A stretch of DNA of 64,000 bases from BOKV01 sp041397525. Its GTDB lineage: Bacteria > Pseudomonadota > Alphaproteobacteria > Rhizobiales > Rhizobiaceae. Of this stretch, positions 1-9,625 are shown piece after piece. Made by a program: the position numbers and the translations under genes. A model generated the notes under the pieces. The model worked only from the letters and a program-made list of their open reading frames with translations. It did no database searches and was not told the DNA's origin. The stretch covers positions 248,001 to 312,000 of the forward strand of contig JAWKWL010000004.1 in assembly GCA_041397525.1 (NCBI GenBank), given 5' to 3'. Numbering within the stretch: position 1 is the stretch's first letter; the number at the start of each line of letters is the position of its first letter.

Positions 1-2
1 AG

Positions 3-1334
3 TTCGGCGACACGCTGGTGGATGTGAAGCCGGACAATTCCATCGAATACCGTCTGGCGACTGAAGTTGGATCATCACCGGACGCGAAGGTATGGACCTT
101 CAAGATCCGCAAGGATGTCGAGTTCCACAACGGCAAGACCATGACGCCTGCCGACGTGCTGGCTACCATGGAGCGCCATTCGGACGAGAATTCAAAGTCC
201 GGCGCGCTTGGTGTGATGAAGGGCATCGAAAGCATGAAGGTTGATGGTGATGACTTCATCGTTACCCTCAAGGACGCAAACGCTGACCTTCCCTATCTGA
301 TGGCCGACTACCACCTGATCATCCAGCCCAATGGCGGCAAGGACGATCCGGGCGCAGGCATCGGCACCGGTCCGTACATGACCAAGGTCAATGAACCGGG
401 TGTTCGCCACGTCTACGAAAAATTTGCGAACTACTGGGACAACACACGGGGTCATGCTGACCAGGTGGAAATCCTCGTAATCAATGATGACACGGCGCGC
501 GTTGCGGCGCTGCAGTCCGGTCAAGTGCACATGAGCGAGCGCGTTCCGCCGAAGATCGTGGAACTCGTGAAGCGCATTCCAGGCGCACAGGTGAAGTCGG
601 CACCAGGCCGTGGCCATTACGTGTTCATCATGCATTGCAACACGGCACCTTTCGACACCCAGGACCTGCGCATGGCATTGAAATATGCCATCGACCGCCA
701 GGAAATGGTCGACAAGATCCTGTTCGGATATGGCTCGAAGGGCAATGACGTTCCCGTCAATGCCGCTTATCCGTATTTCGAGCCAATGGAACAGCGCGAA
801 TACGATCCGGACAAGGCGGCCTTCCACTTCAAGAAGTCCGGTCATGACGGTCCGGTTGTGCTGCGTACCGCGGACGGCTCCTTCCCGGGTGCGGTGGACG
901 CTTCACAGCTCTTCCAGGCAAGTGCGGCGAAAGCCGGCATCCAGCTGGAAGTCAAGCGCGAACCCAATGACGGTTATTGGTCCGAAGTCTGGAACAAGCA
1001 GCCGTTCTGCACATCCTACTGGGGCGGCCGCCCGACGCAGGACCAGATGTATTCGACCGCCTATCTGTCGACTGCTGACTGGAACGACACGAAGTTCTTC
1101 AACGAGAAATTCGACCAGATGCTGTTTGCAGCGCGTGCGGAACTGGATGACGCCAAGCGCAAGCAGATCTATGCGGACATGGGAACCATCATCCACAATG
1201 AAGGCGGCCTGATCTGCCCGATGTTCAACGACTGGGTTGAAGCCATCTCCGACAAGGTCGAAGGCTGGGAGGTCGACGCCAACCAGACCATGATGAACGG
1301 TCTTGCCCCTATCAAGTGCTGGCTCAAGGCCTGA
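3..1334 (+). CDS. ABC transporter substrate-binding protein, family 5 (5' end missing)
   Basis: Periplasmic solute-binding protein of the peptide/nickel/opine (SBP_bac_5) type; the frame is open back to the window edge, so the signal peptide and first lobe are missing. Visible family features are the stretch WTFKIRKDVEFHNGK followed by TPADVLATMERH near the start, the GTGPY segment, and 'DLRMALKYAIDRQEMV' in the middle, all typical of this fold. It is followed after 23 bp by two permeases and a double ATPase on the same strand, so it should deliver substrate to that transporter. The ligand cannot be read from sequence; a downstream phosphodiesterase and nearby choline-sulfatase-like gene hint at a head-group or amine compound, but this is inference. 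Confidence 0.92.
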   Translation, partial: FGDTLVDVKPDNSIEYRLATEVGSSPDAKVWTFKIRKDVEFHNGKTMTPADVLATMERHSDENSKSGALGVMKGIESMKVDGDDFIVTLKDANADLPYLMADYHLIIQPNGGKDDPGAGIGTGPYMTKVNEPGVRHVYEKFANYWDNTRGHADQVEILVINDDTARVAALQSGQVHMSERVPPKIVELVKRIPGAQVKSAPGRGHYVFIMHCNTAPFDTQDLRMALKYAIDRQEMVDKILFGYGSKGNDVPVNAAYPYFEPMEQREYDPDKAAFHFKKSGHDGPVVLRTADGSFPGAVDASQLFQASAAKAGIQLEVKREPNDGYWSEVWNKQPFCTSYWGGRPTQDQMYSTAYLSTADWNDTKFFNEKFDQMLFAARAELDDAKRKQIYADMGTIIHNEGGLICPMFNDWVEAISDKVEGWEVDANQTMMNGLAPIKCWLKA

Positions 1335-1357
1335 TCTGAAAAAGGGGGAAACCCGCC

Positions 1358-2317
1358 ATGGGTAGTTCCATCCTGAAACTGTTGGCCCAGCGAATTTCGC
1401 TGGGCCTTCTTCTCCTGCTCGCCGTCTCGGTACTGATATTTGCAGGAACGCAAATCCTTCCCGGCGATGTTGCCCAGTCCATTCTGGGGCAATCTGCAAC
1501 GCCTGAAGCCCTTGCCAATCTGAGACGCGACCTCGGGCTCAACGATCCGGCCTATGTCCGTTATTTCAATTGGCTTGGCGGTGTATTGACCGGCGATCTT
1601 GGGACTGCGCTGACAAATGGAGCCGATATTTCCAGCTCCATCGGCAAACGGCTTTTCAACACGGTCTTTCTGGCTTCCGTCGCAGCCGTGGTCTCGGTGC
1701 CGCTGGCCATCCTTCTTGGCCTTCTCGCGGTGCGCTATCGCAATCGCTGGCCCGACAAGCTGATTTCCGGTGCCACGCTGGCCTCGATCTCGCTGCCGGA
1801 ATTCTTCATCGGCTATCTGCTGATCTACTTCGTTGCGGTCAAGCTCGGCTGGTTCCCATCGGTCTCGACCGTTTATGACGGCATGGGGTTTGCTGACCGG
1901 TTGAAGGCGGTGGCGCTGCCAGCAGCCACGCTCACGCTGGTTGTGCTTGCCCACATGATGCGCATGACGCGCGCTGCCATTCTCAATGTCATGCAGTCAG
2001 CCTATATCGAAACGGCGGAACTCAAGGGCCAGAGCAGCTTCCAGGTGATTGCGCGTCACGCCTTTCCCAATGCGCTGGCACCGATCGTCAATGTCGTCAT
2101 GCTCAACCTCGCTTATCTGATTGTCGGCGTGGTGGTGGTTGAAGTCATCTTCATTTACCCTGGCATGGGGCAGTATCTGGTGGATCACGTTGCCAAGCGG
2201 GACGTCCCGGTCGTCCAGGCATGCGGTCTGGTTTTTGCCGCCTTTTTCATCGGCCTCAATCTCATTGCAGATGTTGTGGCAATCATAACCAATCCGCGCC
2301 TGCGGCACCCGAAATAG
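1358..2317 (+). CDS. ABC transporter permease, DppB type
   Basis: Inner-membrane permease of 319 residues, the usual size for DppB/OppB proteins. It starts with a short cytoplasmic N-terminus, a first membrane helix (about residues 10-30), and then a periplasmic segment containing the family phrase ILPGD and NLRRDLGLNDP. Five more membrane segments follow, and the conserved EAA-like loop reads ETAELKGQSSFQVIARHAFPNAL. A strong ribosome site (GGGGGA) lies 11 bases before the ATG. It lies between the binding protein and the second permease in one operon. It should form the transmembrane heterodimer with the next gene product. Confidence 0.93.
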   Translation: MGSSILKLLAQRISLGLLLLLAVSVLIFAGTQILPGDVAQSILGQSATPEALANLRRDLGLNDPAYVRYFNWLGGVLTGDLGTALTNGADISSSIGKRLFNTVFLASVAAVVSVPLAILLGLLAVRYRNRWPDKLISGATLASISLPEFFIGYLLIYFVAVKLGWFPSVSTVYDGMGFADRLKAVALPAATLTLVVLAHMMRMTRAAILNVMQSAYIETAELKGQSSFQVIARHAFPNALAPIVNVVMLNLAYLIVGVVVVEVIFIYPGMGQYLVDHVAKRDVPVVQACGLVFAAFFIGLNLIADVVAIITNPRLRHPK

Positions 2318-2329
2318 GAGCTGCAAATC

Positions 2330-3154
2330 GTGTTTTCCCGCATTCCGCCAAGCGCCATGATCGGACTGACGATCACTGTCGCCTTCTTTCTCATCGCAAT
2401 CCTTGCACCCTGGATTGCGCCCTATTCCATGACGGATGCTGCCGGATCGGTCTGGGAACCCGTGAGCCGGGCCCATCCACTGGGCACAGACAATATCGGT
2501 CGCGACCTGTTGTCCCGAATGATTTTCGGAGCACGCACCACAATCTTCATTGCATCAATGGCAACGATCCTTTCGTTTTCGCTCGGATCAATACTCGGCT
2601 TCACAGCGGCTGTCATTGGCGGCTGGATCGATCAGCTGTTGTCGCGGTTTGTCGACCTGCTGATGTCAATCCCGACGCTCATCTTCGCGCTTGTGGTATT
2701 GTCGGTGCTACCATCCAATCTGCTTACCCTCATCATGGTCATGGGTATCCTTGATGCCACACGCGTGTACCGGCTCTCACGCGCCGTCGCGGTTGACATC
2801 AATGTCATGGACTTTGTTGAAGCGGCCAAGCTGCGTGGTGAAGGCAGGGTATGGGTGATTTTCCGCGAAATCCTGCCAAATGCGCTTTCGCCGCTCGTAG
2901 CCGAATTGGGGCTTCGCTTCATATTCCAGGTCCTGTTCCTTTCGGCACTATCGTTCCTCGGCCTCGGCATTCAACCTCCGGAAGCTGATTGGGGCGGCAT
3001 GGTCAAGGAAAACAAGGACGGTATCGTATTCGGAATTCCGGCAGCTCTCATTCCTGCGGCTGCCATTGCCATGCTTGCAATTTCAGTCAACCTGGTTGCT
3101 GACTGGATCCTCAATCGCACGACTGACCTGAAGGGAGGACGCGGTGGCCAATAA
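2330..3154 (+). CDS. ABC transporter permease, DppC type
   Basis: Second membrane subunit of the same importer, 274 residues. It begins with GTG preceded by GGAG at good spacing. The N-terminus has one hydrophobic segment (about 10-30), then the DppC-type phrase HPLGTDNIGRDLLSRMIFGAR, followed by five more membrane helices. The EAA loop reads DFVEAAKLRGEGRVWVIFREILPNAL. The gene is 12 bp after the first permease and overlaps the ATPase gene by 11 bp, so the three are translationally close. Confidence 0.93.
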   Translation: MFSRIPPSAMIGLTITVAFFLIAILAPWIAPYSMTDAAGSVWEPVSRAHPLGTDNIGRDLLSRMIFGARTTIFIASMATILSFSLGSILGFTAAVIGGWIDQLLSRFVDLLMSIPTLIFALVVLSVLPSNLLTLIMVMGILDATRVYRLSRAVAVDINVMDFVEAAKLRGEGRVWVIFREILPNALSPLVAELGLRFIFQVLFLSALSFLGLGIQPPEADWGGMVKENKDGIVFGIPAALIPAAAIAMLAISVNLVADWILNRTTDLKGGRGGQ

Positions 3155-4793
3155 GGGCGAAATCCTCCTCGACATCCGCAATCTCAAGATCGGGGCGACT
3201 TCCTATCCTCCCGGCGAGGCACCGCGCGACATCACCATTGTCGATGGCGTTTCCTTCACTCTTGAGAAAGGCAAGGTTCTCGGACTGATCGGGGAATCGG
3301 GCGCAGGCAAATCCACAATCGGCCTCTCTTCCATGGGTTATGGGAGAGGCGGAGTGCGGATCACAGGCGGCGAAGTATTCCTGAACGGGCGTGACATCCT
3401 CAAGGGCGGTCTGGAGACGCTGCGCAAGGTCCGCGGCAAAGAGGTCTGTTATGTGGCGCAATCGGCTGCAGCAGCGTTCAATCCGGCCCACAAACTGATC
3501 GACCAGGTGGTGGAAGCTGCTGTCATGCATGGCGTATGCAGCCGAAGCGAGGCGGAAAGGCGCGCAAAGGACCTGTTCAAGGCATTGTCGCTTCCTGATC
3601 CCGAGAATATCGGCAACCGCTATCCGCACCAGGTGTCCGGAGGCCAGTTGCAGCGCGTGATGACCGCGATGGCGCTATGTTCCGAGCCTGACCTCATCGT
3701 TTTTGACGAGCCGACCACGGCACTTGACGTAACGACCCAGATCGATGTTCTGGCGGCGATCAAGGACGCCATTCGGCGTACGGGTGTGGCAGCCCTTTAC
3801 ATTACCCATGACCTGGCGGTTGTTGCCCAGGTTTCGGATGAGATCATGGTATTGCGCCACGGCAAGACGGTGGAACATGGCACTGCGAAGCAGATCATAG
3901 AGGCGCCACGCGAAGAGTATACAAAGGCACTGGTTTCCGTTCGCGCGATCAACCATGAAGAAAAAAAGCCGACTCCTGCGCCCGTTCTCAGGGTCGAAAA
4001 CATCACGGCGGCCTATGGCGGCAGCAAGGGTGTGAAGGTTCTCGACGACGTTACGGTCGAAGTTCATGCCGGTCAGACGCTGGCGGTCGTAGGCGAATCC
4101 GGTTCAGGCAAGTCAACGCTGGCGCGGGCGATCACCGGGCTTCTTCCTCCGCTTGCAGGCTCGATCACCTTCAATGGAAGGTCGCTTTCGCCTGCGCTGA
4201 AGAACCGGACCAAGGATGATCTGCGCGAGGTGCAGATGATCTACCAGATGGCCGATGTCGCGATGAACCCGCGCCAGACCGTTCGCACGATCATCGGGCG
4301 TCCGCTGGAGTTTTATTTTGGCATGAAGGGGGCGGAGCGCGACAAGCGTGTTGCGGAACTTCTCGAGGAAATCGAGATGGGCAAGGGTTTTATCGACCGC
4401 TATCCCGCCGAACTATCGGGTGGTCAAAAGCAGCGTGTGTGCATTGCCCGTGCACTCGCCGCCAAACCGCAGCTGATCATTTGCGACGAAGTTACCAGCG
4501 CGCTTGATCCGCTTGTTGCCGACGGCATCCTGAAACTGCTGTTGAACCTGCAGAAGATCGAAGGTGTTTCGTATCTGTTCATCACGCATGACCTGGCCAC
4601 GGTGAGGGCCATCGCTGATTCCATCGCCATCATGTACAAGGGTCGCCTCGCGCGTTACGGCTCGAAGTCGGACGTGTTGAAGCCACCCTTCGACGCCTAT
4701 ACCGACCTGCTGCTGTCCTCGGTGCCGGAAATGCAGATCGGCTGGCTGGAAGAGGCCATTGCGGGTCGGCGCATGGAAAGTGCGGGAAACTGA
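3144..4793 (+). CDS. ABC transporter ATPase with two fused nucleotide-binding domains (DppD-DppF type)
   Basis: Cytoplasmic motor of the importer, 549 residues, carrying two complete ATPase domains in one chain. Domain 1 has Walker A GESGAGKST near residue 52, signature VSGGQLQRV and Walker B LIVFDEP. Domain 2 has GESGSGKST near 320, signature LSGGQKQRV and Walker B LIICDEV. Many species use two separate genes (dppD and dppF); the fused form is common in Hyphomicrobiales. GTG start with a GGGAGGA ribosome site inside the end of the preceding permease gene. Confidence 0.95.
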   Translation: MANKGEILLDIRNLKIGATSYPPGEAPRDITIVDGVSFTLEKGKVLGLIGESGAGKSTIGLSSMGYGRGGVRITGGEVFLNGRDILKGGLETLRKVRGKEVCYVAQSAAAAFNPAHKLIDQVVEAAVMHGVCSRSEAERRAKDLFKALSLPDPENIGNRYPHQVSGGQLQRVMTAMALCSEPDLIVFDEPTTALDVTTQIDVLAAIKDAIRRTGVAALYITHDLAVVAQVSDEIMVLRHGKTVEHGTAKQIIEAPREEYTKALVSVRAINHEEKKPTPAPVLRVENITAAYGGSKGVKVLDDVTVEVHAGQTLAVVGESGSGKSTLARAITGLLPPLAGSITFNGRSLSPALKNRTKDDLREVQMIYQMADVAMNPRQTVRTIIGRPLEFYFGMKGAERDKRVAELLEEIEMGKGFIDRYPAELSGGQKQRVCIARALAAKPQLIICDEVTSALDPLVADGILKLLLNLQKIEGVSYLFITHDLATVRAIADSIAIMYKGRLARYGSKSDVLKPPFDAYTDLLLSSVPEMQIGWLEEAIAGRRMESAGN

Positions 4794-4800
4794 GCAGCAA

Positions 4801-5634
4801 ATGCATTCAAAGCTTCTTCTCATAATTCTTGATGGTGTGCCGTGGCGCAACTGGCGCAGGCTGTATGGCAACCTTGAGGGCTGGGTACAGTCAGGTGAGG
4901 CACGGGTTTGGAAAATGCGCTCGGTACTGCCGTCAACCTCGGCAAGCTGCTACGCCTCGATCCATACCGGCGTGACGCCGCAAATACACGGCATTCGCTC
5001 AAACGAAGTTCGCCACCGCATAGACATGCCAGACATCTTTTCCCAGGTTGCCGACGCCGGTGGCAAGTCGGGCGCGGTCACGCATTCCTACTGGTCGGAA
5101 TTCTTCAACCGCTACCCTTTCGACATGGTACGCGACATTGAATATGACGAGGCAGGGGGACCGATCCACCACGGCCGGTTTCATACAATGACCGGCTATG
5201 GCCATGACAACCAGATGACGCCTTCGGATGTCGACCTGTTTGCGACACTTTCAAACCTGTGCTTCCGCTTCAACATCGATTACGGCATCCTGCATACCTG
5301 CACGCTGGACAGCATGGGTCATCGCTTCGGTCATGACTGTGTCGAGATGGACAAGGCCTGTTACATGATGGACGCGATGCTTGCTGCCTTTCTGCCGGGT
5401 TGGGTGCAGGCCGGTTATGAAGTGATCGTCACCGCCGATCACGGCCAGACAGACCGCGGCCATCACGGCGGCCATGAGGATTTGCAACAGGATTTCGCGC
5501 TTTATTATTTCGGAAAGGCCGAGGGACCTGCGCCTGATACGTTGCTTGACCAGTTGCAACTGGCCCCGACGGTGCTCAAGCGCCTTGGCGCGGAAATCCC
5601 CGGCACGATGAAGGCCAAGCCTTTCCTTACCTGA
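4801..5634 (+). CDS. Alkaline-phosphatase-superfamily phosphodiesterase / nucleotide pyrophosphatase-like
   Basis: Metal-dependent hydrolase of 277 residues. The superfamily metal sites are visible: an Asp in the N-terminal LDGVPW, a Ser/Thr nucleophile region PSTSASCY, then TPQIHGIRSN, DSMGHRFGHD, TADHGQ and a final HGGHE. No signal peptide is evident, so it is probably cytoplasmic. The ATG chosen lies 7 bp after the ATPase stop; an in-frame upstream extension overlapping the ATPase gene has no family similarity. As the last gene of the ABC operon it probably cleaves the imported compound, for example a phosphodiester, but the substrate is unknown. Confidence 0.85.
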   Translation: MHSKLLLIILDGVPWRNWRRLYGNLEGWVQSGEARVWKMRSVLPSTSASCYASIHTGVTPQIHGIRSNEVRHRIDMPDIFSQVADAGGKSGAVTHSYWSEFFNRYPFDMVRDIEYDEAGGPIHHGRFHTMTGYGHDNQMTPSDVDLFATLSNLCFRFNIDYGILHTCTLDSMGHRFGHDCVEMDKACYMMDAMLAAFLPGWVQAGYEVIVTADHGQTDRGHHGGHEDLQQDFALYYFGKAEGPAPDTLLDQLQLAPTVLKRLGAEIPGTMKAKPFLT

Positions 5635-6576
5635 TCAACTTTTCCATTCGCCACGCCCGAGCATGTCAATCGCGCGGCAGATCGCGCTGAAACTCGCAGC
5701 AGCCGTTTTCGACATGTGCCTTGCCCGCAATGCGCCATGCAGCCAGCCCTTCTGGACGTGGTTTTGTGCCCTGCCCCCGGCAGCATTGATCCTGGCGCAA
5801 TAGGCGGCGCCATCATCGCAAAGCGGATCACACTCGGCTGGAAAGAGGATTGTTGGCGGCAGGCCGGAGAAATCCGTGTCCTGAAGCGGCGCCTGGGTCG
5901 GGTCGCCGGTGATCTCCTTCCCGCCGGTCCTGATCCCGGCATAAAAATCGAGATCGGCCTTGGTCAGCATCGGGGCATTGGCATGTTCCACATAGGAACC
6001 GGCATTTCGGTCGCCGCCCAGCCCCGGATAGATCAGCACTTGCCCAGCGGGACGGCGCTCCCTGCCACGCAATGCATGGCTGATTGCGGCAGCGAGATTG
6101 CCACCTGCACTGTCGCCGGCAACCACAATCGGTCCGCCAAACCCGGATGCCACCCATTCGAAGGCAGCCAGGCTGTCGTCAAATGCTGCAGGATGGTCAT
6201 TTTCGGGTGACAGCCGATAATCAACCGAGATCACGCGATAGCCGGTAGCAGCGCAGATTTCCGCGCAGACGTCGTCATGGCTGTCGAGACCGCCCACCAC
6301 GAAGCCACCGCCATGAAAATAGACAACCACGGCCGACGCCTCACCGATACCCGACTTGTCATAGATTCGGACAGGCACCTCGTGTTTGCCGGGAACGGAA
6401 CCGTCACTGATGGTAACGTTGCCTGGTCGTCCCGCGTGGAACTCCCCGCACATCCGGTCGTAGACAGCCCGCTGCTGGTCGATGGTGAAGGTCACCGTTT
6501 CAGGTGGATAGTAGCTGTTGGTTCGCTCGACAAATGCCTTCATTTCAGCGTCGAGCAACTTGTCATAATCCGGCAT
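5635..6576 (-). CDS. Alpha/beta hydrolase, hormone-sensitive-lipase family esterase
   Basis: Carboxylesterase-like enzyme of 313 residues. The oxyanion motif HGGGF is at 88-92, the nucleophile elbow GDSAGGN has the catalytic Ser at 156, and the acid and His are probably Asp250 (AECDP) and His280 (GWLHG). The start is the ATG preceded by GGGGA eight bases upstream; the longer open frame overlaps the intergenic region and lacks family similarity. Its stop codon directly abuts the stop of the phosphodiesterase gene on the other strand. It is divergent from the sulfatase gene with a 182-bp gap between them that must hold both promoters. The substrate is unknown. Confidence 0.9.
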   Translation of the reverse strand: MPDYDKLLDAEMKAFVERTNSYYPPETVTFTIDQQRAVYDRMCGEFHAGRPGNVTISDGSVPGKHEVPVRIYDKSGIGEASAVVVYFHGGGFVVGGLDSHDDVCAEICAATGYRVISVDYRLSPENDHPAAFDDSLAAFEWVASGFGGPIVVAGDSAGGNLAAAISHALRGRERRPAGQVLIYPGLGGDRNAGSYVEHANAPMLTKADLDFYAGIRTGGKEITGDPTQAPLQDTDFSGLPPTILFPAECDPLCDDGAAYCARINAAGGRAQNHVQKGWLHGALRARHMSKTAAASFSAICRAIDMLGRGEWKS

Positions 6577-6758
6577 TCTGCATTCCCCGTCCGGTTTTCC
6601 GGTCTGCATGGCACAAGGTTTTGTGGCACCTGTCAACGGGTCAGGATGCAACAGTCGTGTCTGCCCGAAAATACTGCGCAGACAGGACTGAAATGTCGAA
6701 ATCCGTGATGCAGTCCGAGCGGATTGTTGTAGTGTCTCAGCCAGTTCAGGGAGCACGC

Positions 6759-8276
6759 ATGGACACCAAACCAAACATTCTCATCATCATGGTGGACCAG
6801 CTGAACGGGACGCTGTTTCCCGATGGACCAGCGCCGTGGCTGCATGCGCCGAACCTGAAGCGACTGGCTGCTCGTGCAACCCGGTTTTCCAATTGCTACA
6901 CGTCCAGCCCTCTTTGCGCGCCGGCGCGTGCGTCTTTCATGTCAGGGCAATTGCCACGCCGCACCCGCGTCTATGACAACGCGGCCGAGTTTGCATCCGA
7001 CATTCCGACCTATGCGCACCATCTGCGCCGCGCTGGCTATTACACCTGCCTTTCGGGCAAGATGCATTTTGTCGGGCCGGACCAGATGCACGGTTTCGAG
7101 GAACGGTTGACGACCGATATCTATCCGGCCGATTTTGGCTGGACGCCTGATTACCGCAAACCCGGCGAGCGCATCGACTGGTGGTATCACAATATGGGTT
7201 CGGTCACGGGTGCCGGTATCGCCGAGATCACCAACCAGCTAGAATATGACGACGAGGTCGCCTTCAACGCGACGGCGAAAATCTACGATCTGGCGCGCGG
7301 CAATGAGGCACGGCCCTGGTGTCTGACCGCGAGCTTCACGCATCCGCATGACCCCTATGTGGCGCGGCGCAAATACTGGGACCTGTATGAGGATTGCCAG
7401 TACCTGCTGCCGCATGTTCATGCCATGGCATTTGACAAGCAGGACGCGCATTCCCAGCGCATCTTCAAGGCCAATGACTGGTTGAACTATGATATTCGCG
7501 AAGAAGACATCCGCCGGTCGCGCCGGGCCTATTTTGCCAATATCTCCTATCTCGACGACAAGATCGGCGAAATGCTGGAGGCACTGGAAACCACGCGCCA
7601 GGCTGATAACACAATCATCGTGTTCTGCTCGGATCATGGCGACATGCTGGGCGAGCGCGGATTGTGGTTCAAGATGTGCTTCTATGAAGGCTCGTCGCGC
7701 GTGCCGCTGATGATTGCAGCGCCACAAATGCAGGGAGGCAAGGTGTCCGCGCCAGTCTCCAATGTCGACGTCCTTCCGACGCTGTGTGATCTCGCTGGCA
7801 TCGACATGAGCGAAATCATGCCCTGGACCGACGGCGAGACGCTGGTGCCAATGGCCGGCGGCGCACCGCGCTCACGCGCTGTCATGATAGAATATGCGGC
7901 CGAAGCCTCCTACGCACCGATGGTGAGCCTGCGTGAAGGCCAATACAAGTTCAACCATTGCGAACTCGATCCGCCACAGCTTTTCGACCTTGAGGCCGAT
8001 CCTCATGAATTGACCAATCTGGCACAGGACGAAGCCCACAGCGATCTTGTTCGTCAATTCATGGCGAAGGTCCGCGCGAAATGGGATATGCAGGCCTATG
8101 ATGCCGAGGTTCGGCAAAGCCAGGCGCGGCGCTGGGTCGTTTATGAGGCGCTTCGCAATGGCGCCTATTTCCCGTGGGATTTCCAACCCCTGCAAAAGGC
8201 ATCGGAGCGCTATATGCGCAACCATATGAATCTCGATACACTTGAGGGAAGCAAACGCTTCCCGCGCGGGGAGTGA
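6759..8276 (+). CDS. betC: Type I sulfatase, choline-sulfatase-like
   Basis: Formylglycine-dependent sulfatase of 505 residues. The cysteine-type activation motif C-A-P-A-R is at 53-57 and the N-terminal metal Asp (MVDQ) is at 13. The segment SGKMHFVGPDQMHGFEERLTTDIYP and the C-terminal WDFQP..ASERYMRNHMNLD follow the choline-sulfatase subfamily, which hydrolyses choline-O-sulfate to choline and sulfate. The start is set by AGGGAG a few bases before the ATG. The stop TGA overlaps the ATG of the following MFS gene (TGATG), so the two are coupled. No betAB or betI genes are next to it here, so the exact substrate is inferred from sequence resemblance. Confidence 0.85.
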   Translation: MDTKPNILIIMVDQLNGTLFPDGPAPWLHAPNLKRLAARATRFSNCYTSSPLCAPARASFMSGQLPRRTRVYDNAAEFASDIPTYAHHLRRAGYYTCLSGKMHFVGPDQMHGFEERLTTDIYPADFGWTPDYRKPGERIDWWYHNMGSVTGAGIAEITNQLEYDDEVAFNATAKIYDLARGNEARPWCLTASFTHPHDPYVARRKYWDLYEDCQYLLPHVHAMAFDKQDAHSQRIFKANDWLNYDIREEDIRRSRRAYFANISYLDDKIGEMLEALETTRQADNTIIVFCSDHGDMLGERGLWFKMCFYEGSSRVPLMIAAPQMQGGKVSAPVSNVDVLPTLCDLAGIDMSEIMPWTDGETLVPMAGGAPRSRAVMIEYAAEASYAPMVSLREGQYKFNHCELDPPQLFDLEADPHELTNLAQDEAHSDLVRQFMAKVRAKWDMQAYDAEVRQSQARRWVVYEALRNGAYFPWDFQPLQKASERYMRNHMNLDTLEGSKRFPRGE

Positions 8277-9529
8277 TGGAGGCGCGCACCGCTCCGACCT
8301 TCCTGTCGATCACCTCGATCATCGCGTCGATGACGCTGATGGCTCTCGGCAACGGCATCATGTTTGCCTATGTACCGTTTGCATTGACACAGGCGGGAGA
8401 ACCGGCCTGGGTGGCTGGAACGGCGGTGACGCTGATTGCCGGCGGCGGCGTCATCGGCTGCCTCATTGCCGGCCCGCTGATAGCCCGTGTCGGTCACGCG
8501 CGCATGTTCGCGGTGTTTTCTGCGATCATCATCCTGTCAGCGGCGATTGTGGCGCTTGGCGTCATTCCCTGGGCCTGGCTTGCCTCGCGTTTTCTCTATG
8601 GCATTGCCATGAACGGCAATTTCATCGTCACGCAGAGCTGGCTCAATCATTCCAGTGAAAATTCCTGGCGTGGCCGGGCCATGTCGGTCTTCTATCTGGG
8701 CTATGTGCTGGGGCTTGGGACAGGTGCCTTCATCTTTGGCCAGATACCGGCAGCGGGAAATCTCGCTCCGATAGCGACAATCATGTTTGCCTGCCTCGGC
8801 ATCCTGCCTATCGCGCTCACGAAACTCGCGACACCACCACCGCCTGAAGGTGTGACAATCGCGATTGCAAGAACCTGGAAGACCTCGCCGGTTGGTTTTG
8901 TCGGCATCATGGCATCGGGCGGATTGTCGATGCTGGTGCAGGGTTTCACCCCGATCTACGCTGCGCAGAAAGGGCTTTCGCAGGGCGATATTTCGCTGCT
9001 GATCTTCCTGATGCAATTGGGAATGCTGGGCGTGCAGGTTCCGCTCGGCGCCTTGTCGGACCGCACCGACCGCCGCCATGTGCTGCTGATAGCCTGCGGG
9101 TTGATTGCATCAATGGCGCTACTGGCCGTTCATGTCACTTTCGCCAACATGCTGCTTGCCGCACTCATTTTCGCGGTCTGGTCCGGTTCGACCGAGTCCG
9201 TCTATTCCATCGCCAATGCGCATGCCAATGACCGGGCGAAACCGGAGGATTATGTGCCACTCGCCAGTACCATGCTGGTTGCCTGGTCAGCAGCGGCCTT
9301 CGTCATTCCCGGTATCGTCACGGCGATCACACCTGTCTTCGGGCCGGTTTCTTTCATGTATGTGATCGTTGGATTGGCGGTTTCCTACGCAGCATTCGTC
9401 ATTTTCCGACTGCTGCGAAGCGATCCGGTTCCCGATGAACAAACGGAGCAGTTCGAAATTCGCAGCGCGCAGGTTCCCAATGCGGAAGAACTGATGCCCA
9501 ATGAGGCGGAAGAAGCGCAGGATTCATAA
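8276..9529 (+). CDS. MFS transporter
   Basis: Major facilitator of 417 residues with about 12 predicted membrane helices. The A-motif-like loop GALSDRTDRRHVL lies between helices 8 and 9. The ATG is embedded in the sulfatase stop (TGATG); a GTG one codon earlier is possible. Coupling to the sulfatase suggests that it carries the sulfate ester, or a product of its hydrolysis, across the inner membrane; this is inferred from position. The last 40 or so residues are acidic and cytoplasmic (rich in Glu), beyond the final helix. Confidence 0.88.
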   Translation: MEARTAPTFLSITSIIASMTLMALGNGIMFAYVPFALTQAGEPAWVAGTAVTLIAGGGVIGCLIAGPLIARVGHARMFAVFSAIIILSAAIVALGVIPWAWLASRFLYGIAMNGNFIVTQSWLNHSSENSWRGRAMSVFYLGYVLGLGTGAFIFGQIPAAGNLAPIATIMFACLGILPIALTKLATPPPPEGVTIAIARTWKTSPVGFVGIMASGGLSMLVQGFTPIYAAQKGLSQGDISLLIFLMQLGMLGVQVPLGALSDRTDRRHVLLIACGLIASMALLAVHVTFANMLLAALIFAVWSGSTESVYSIANAHANDRAKPEDYVPLASTMLVAWSAAAFVIPGIVTAITPVFGPVSFMYVIVGLAVSYAAFVIFRLLRSDPVPDEQTEQFEIRSAQVPNAEELMPNEAEEAQDS

Positions 9530-9625
9530 CAGCAAGTCCGGCATTCAACTTTTTGCTTGCACGATCCATCAATCGGAATAGAGCGGTGGCACGCCATCCG
9601 ATTTCGAATCCGATTGGAAAACCCG

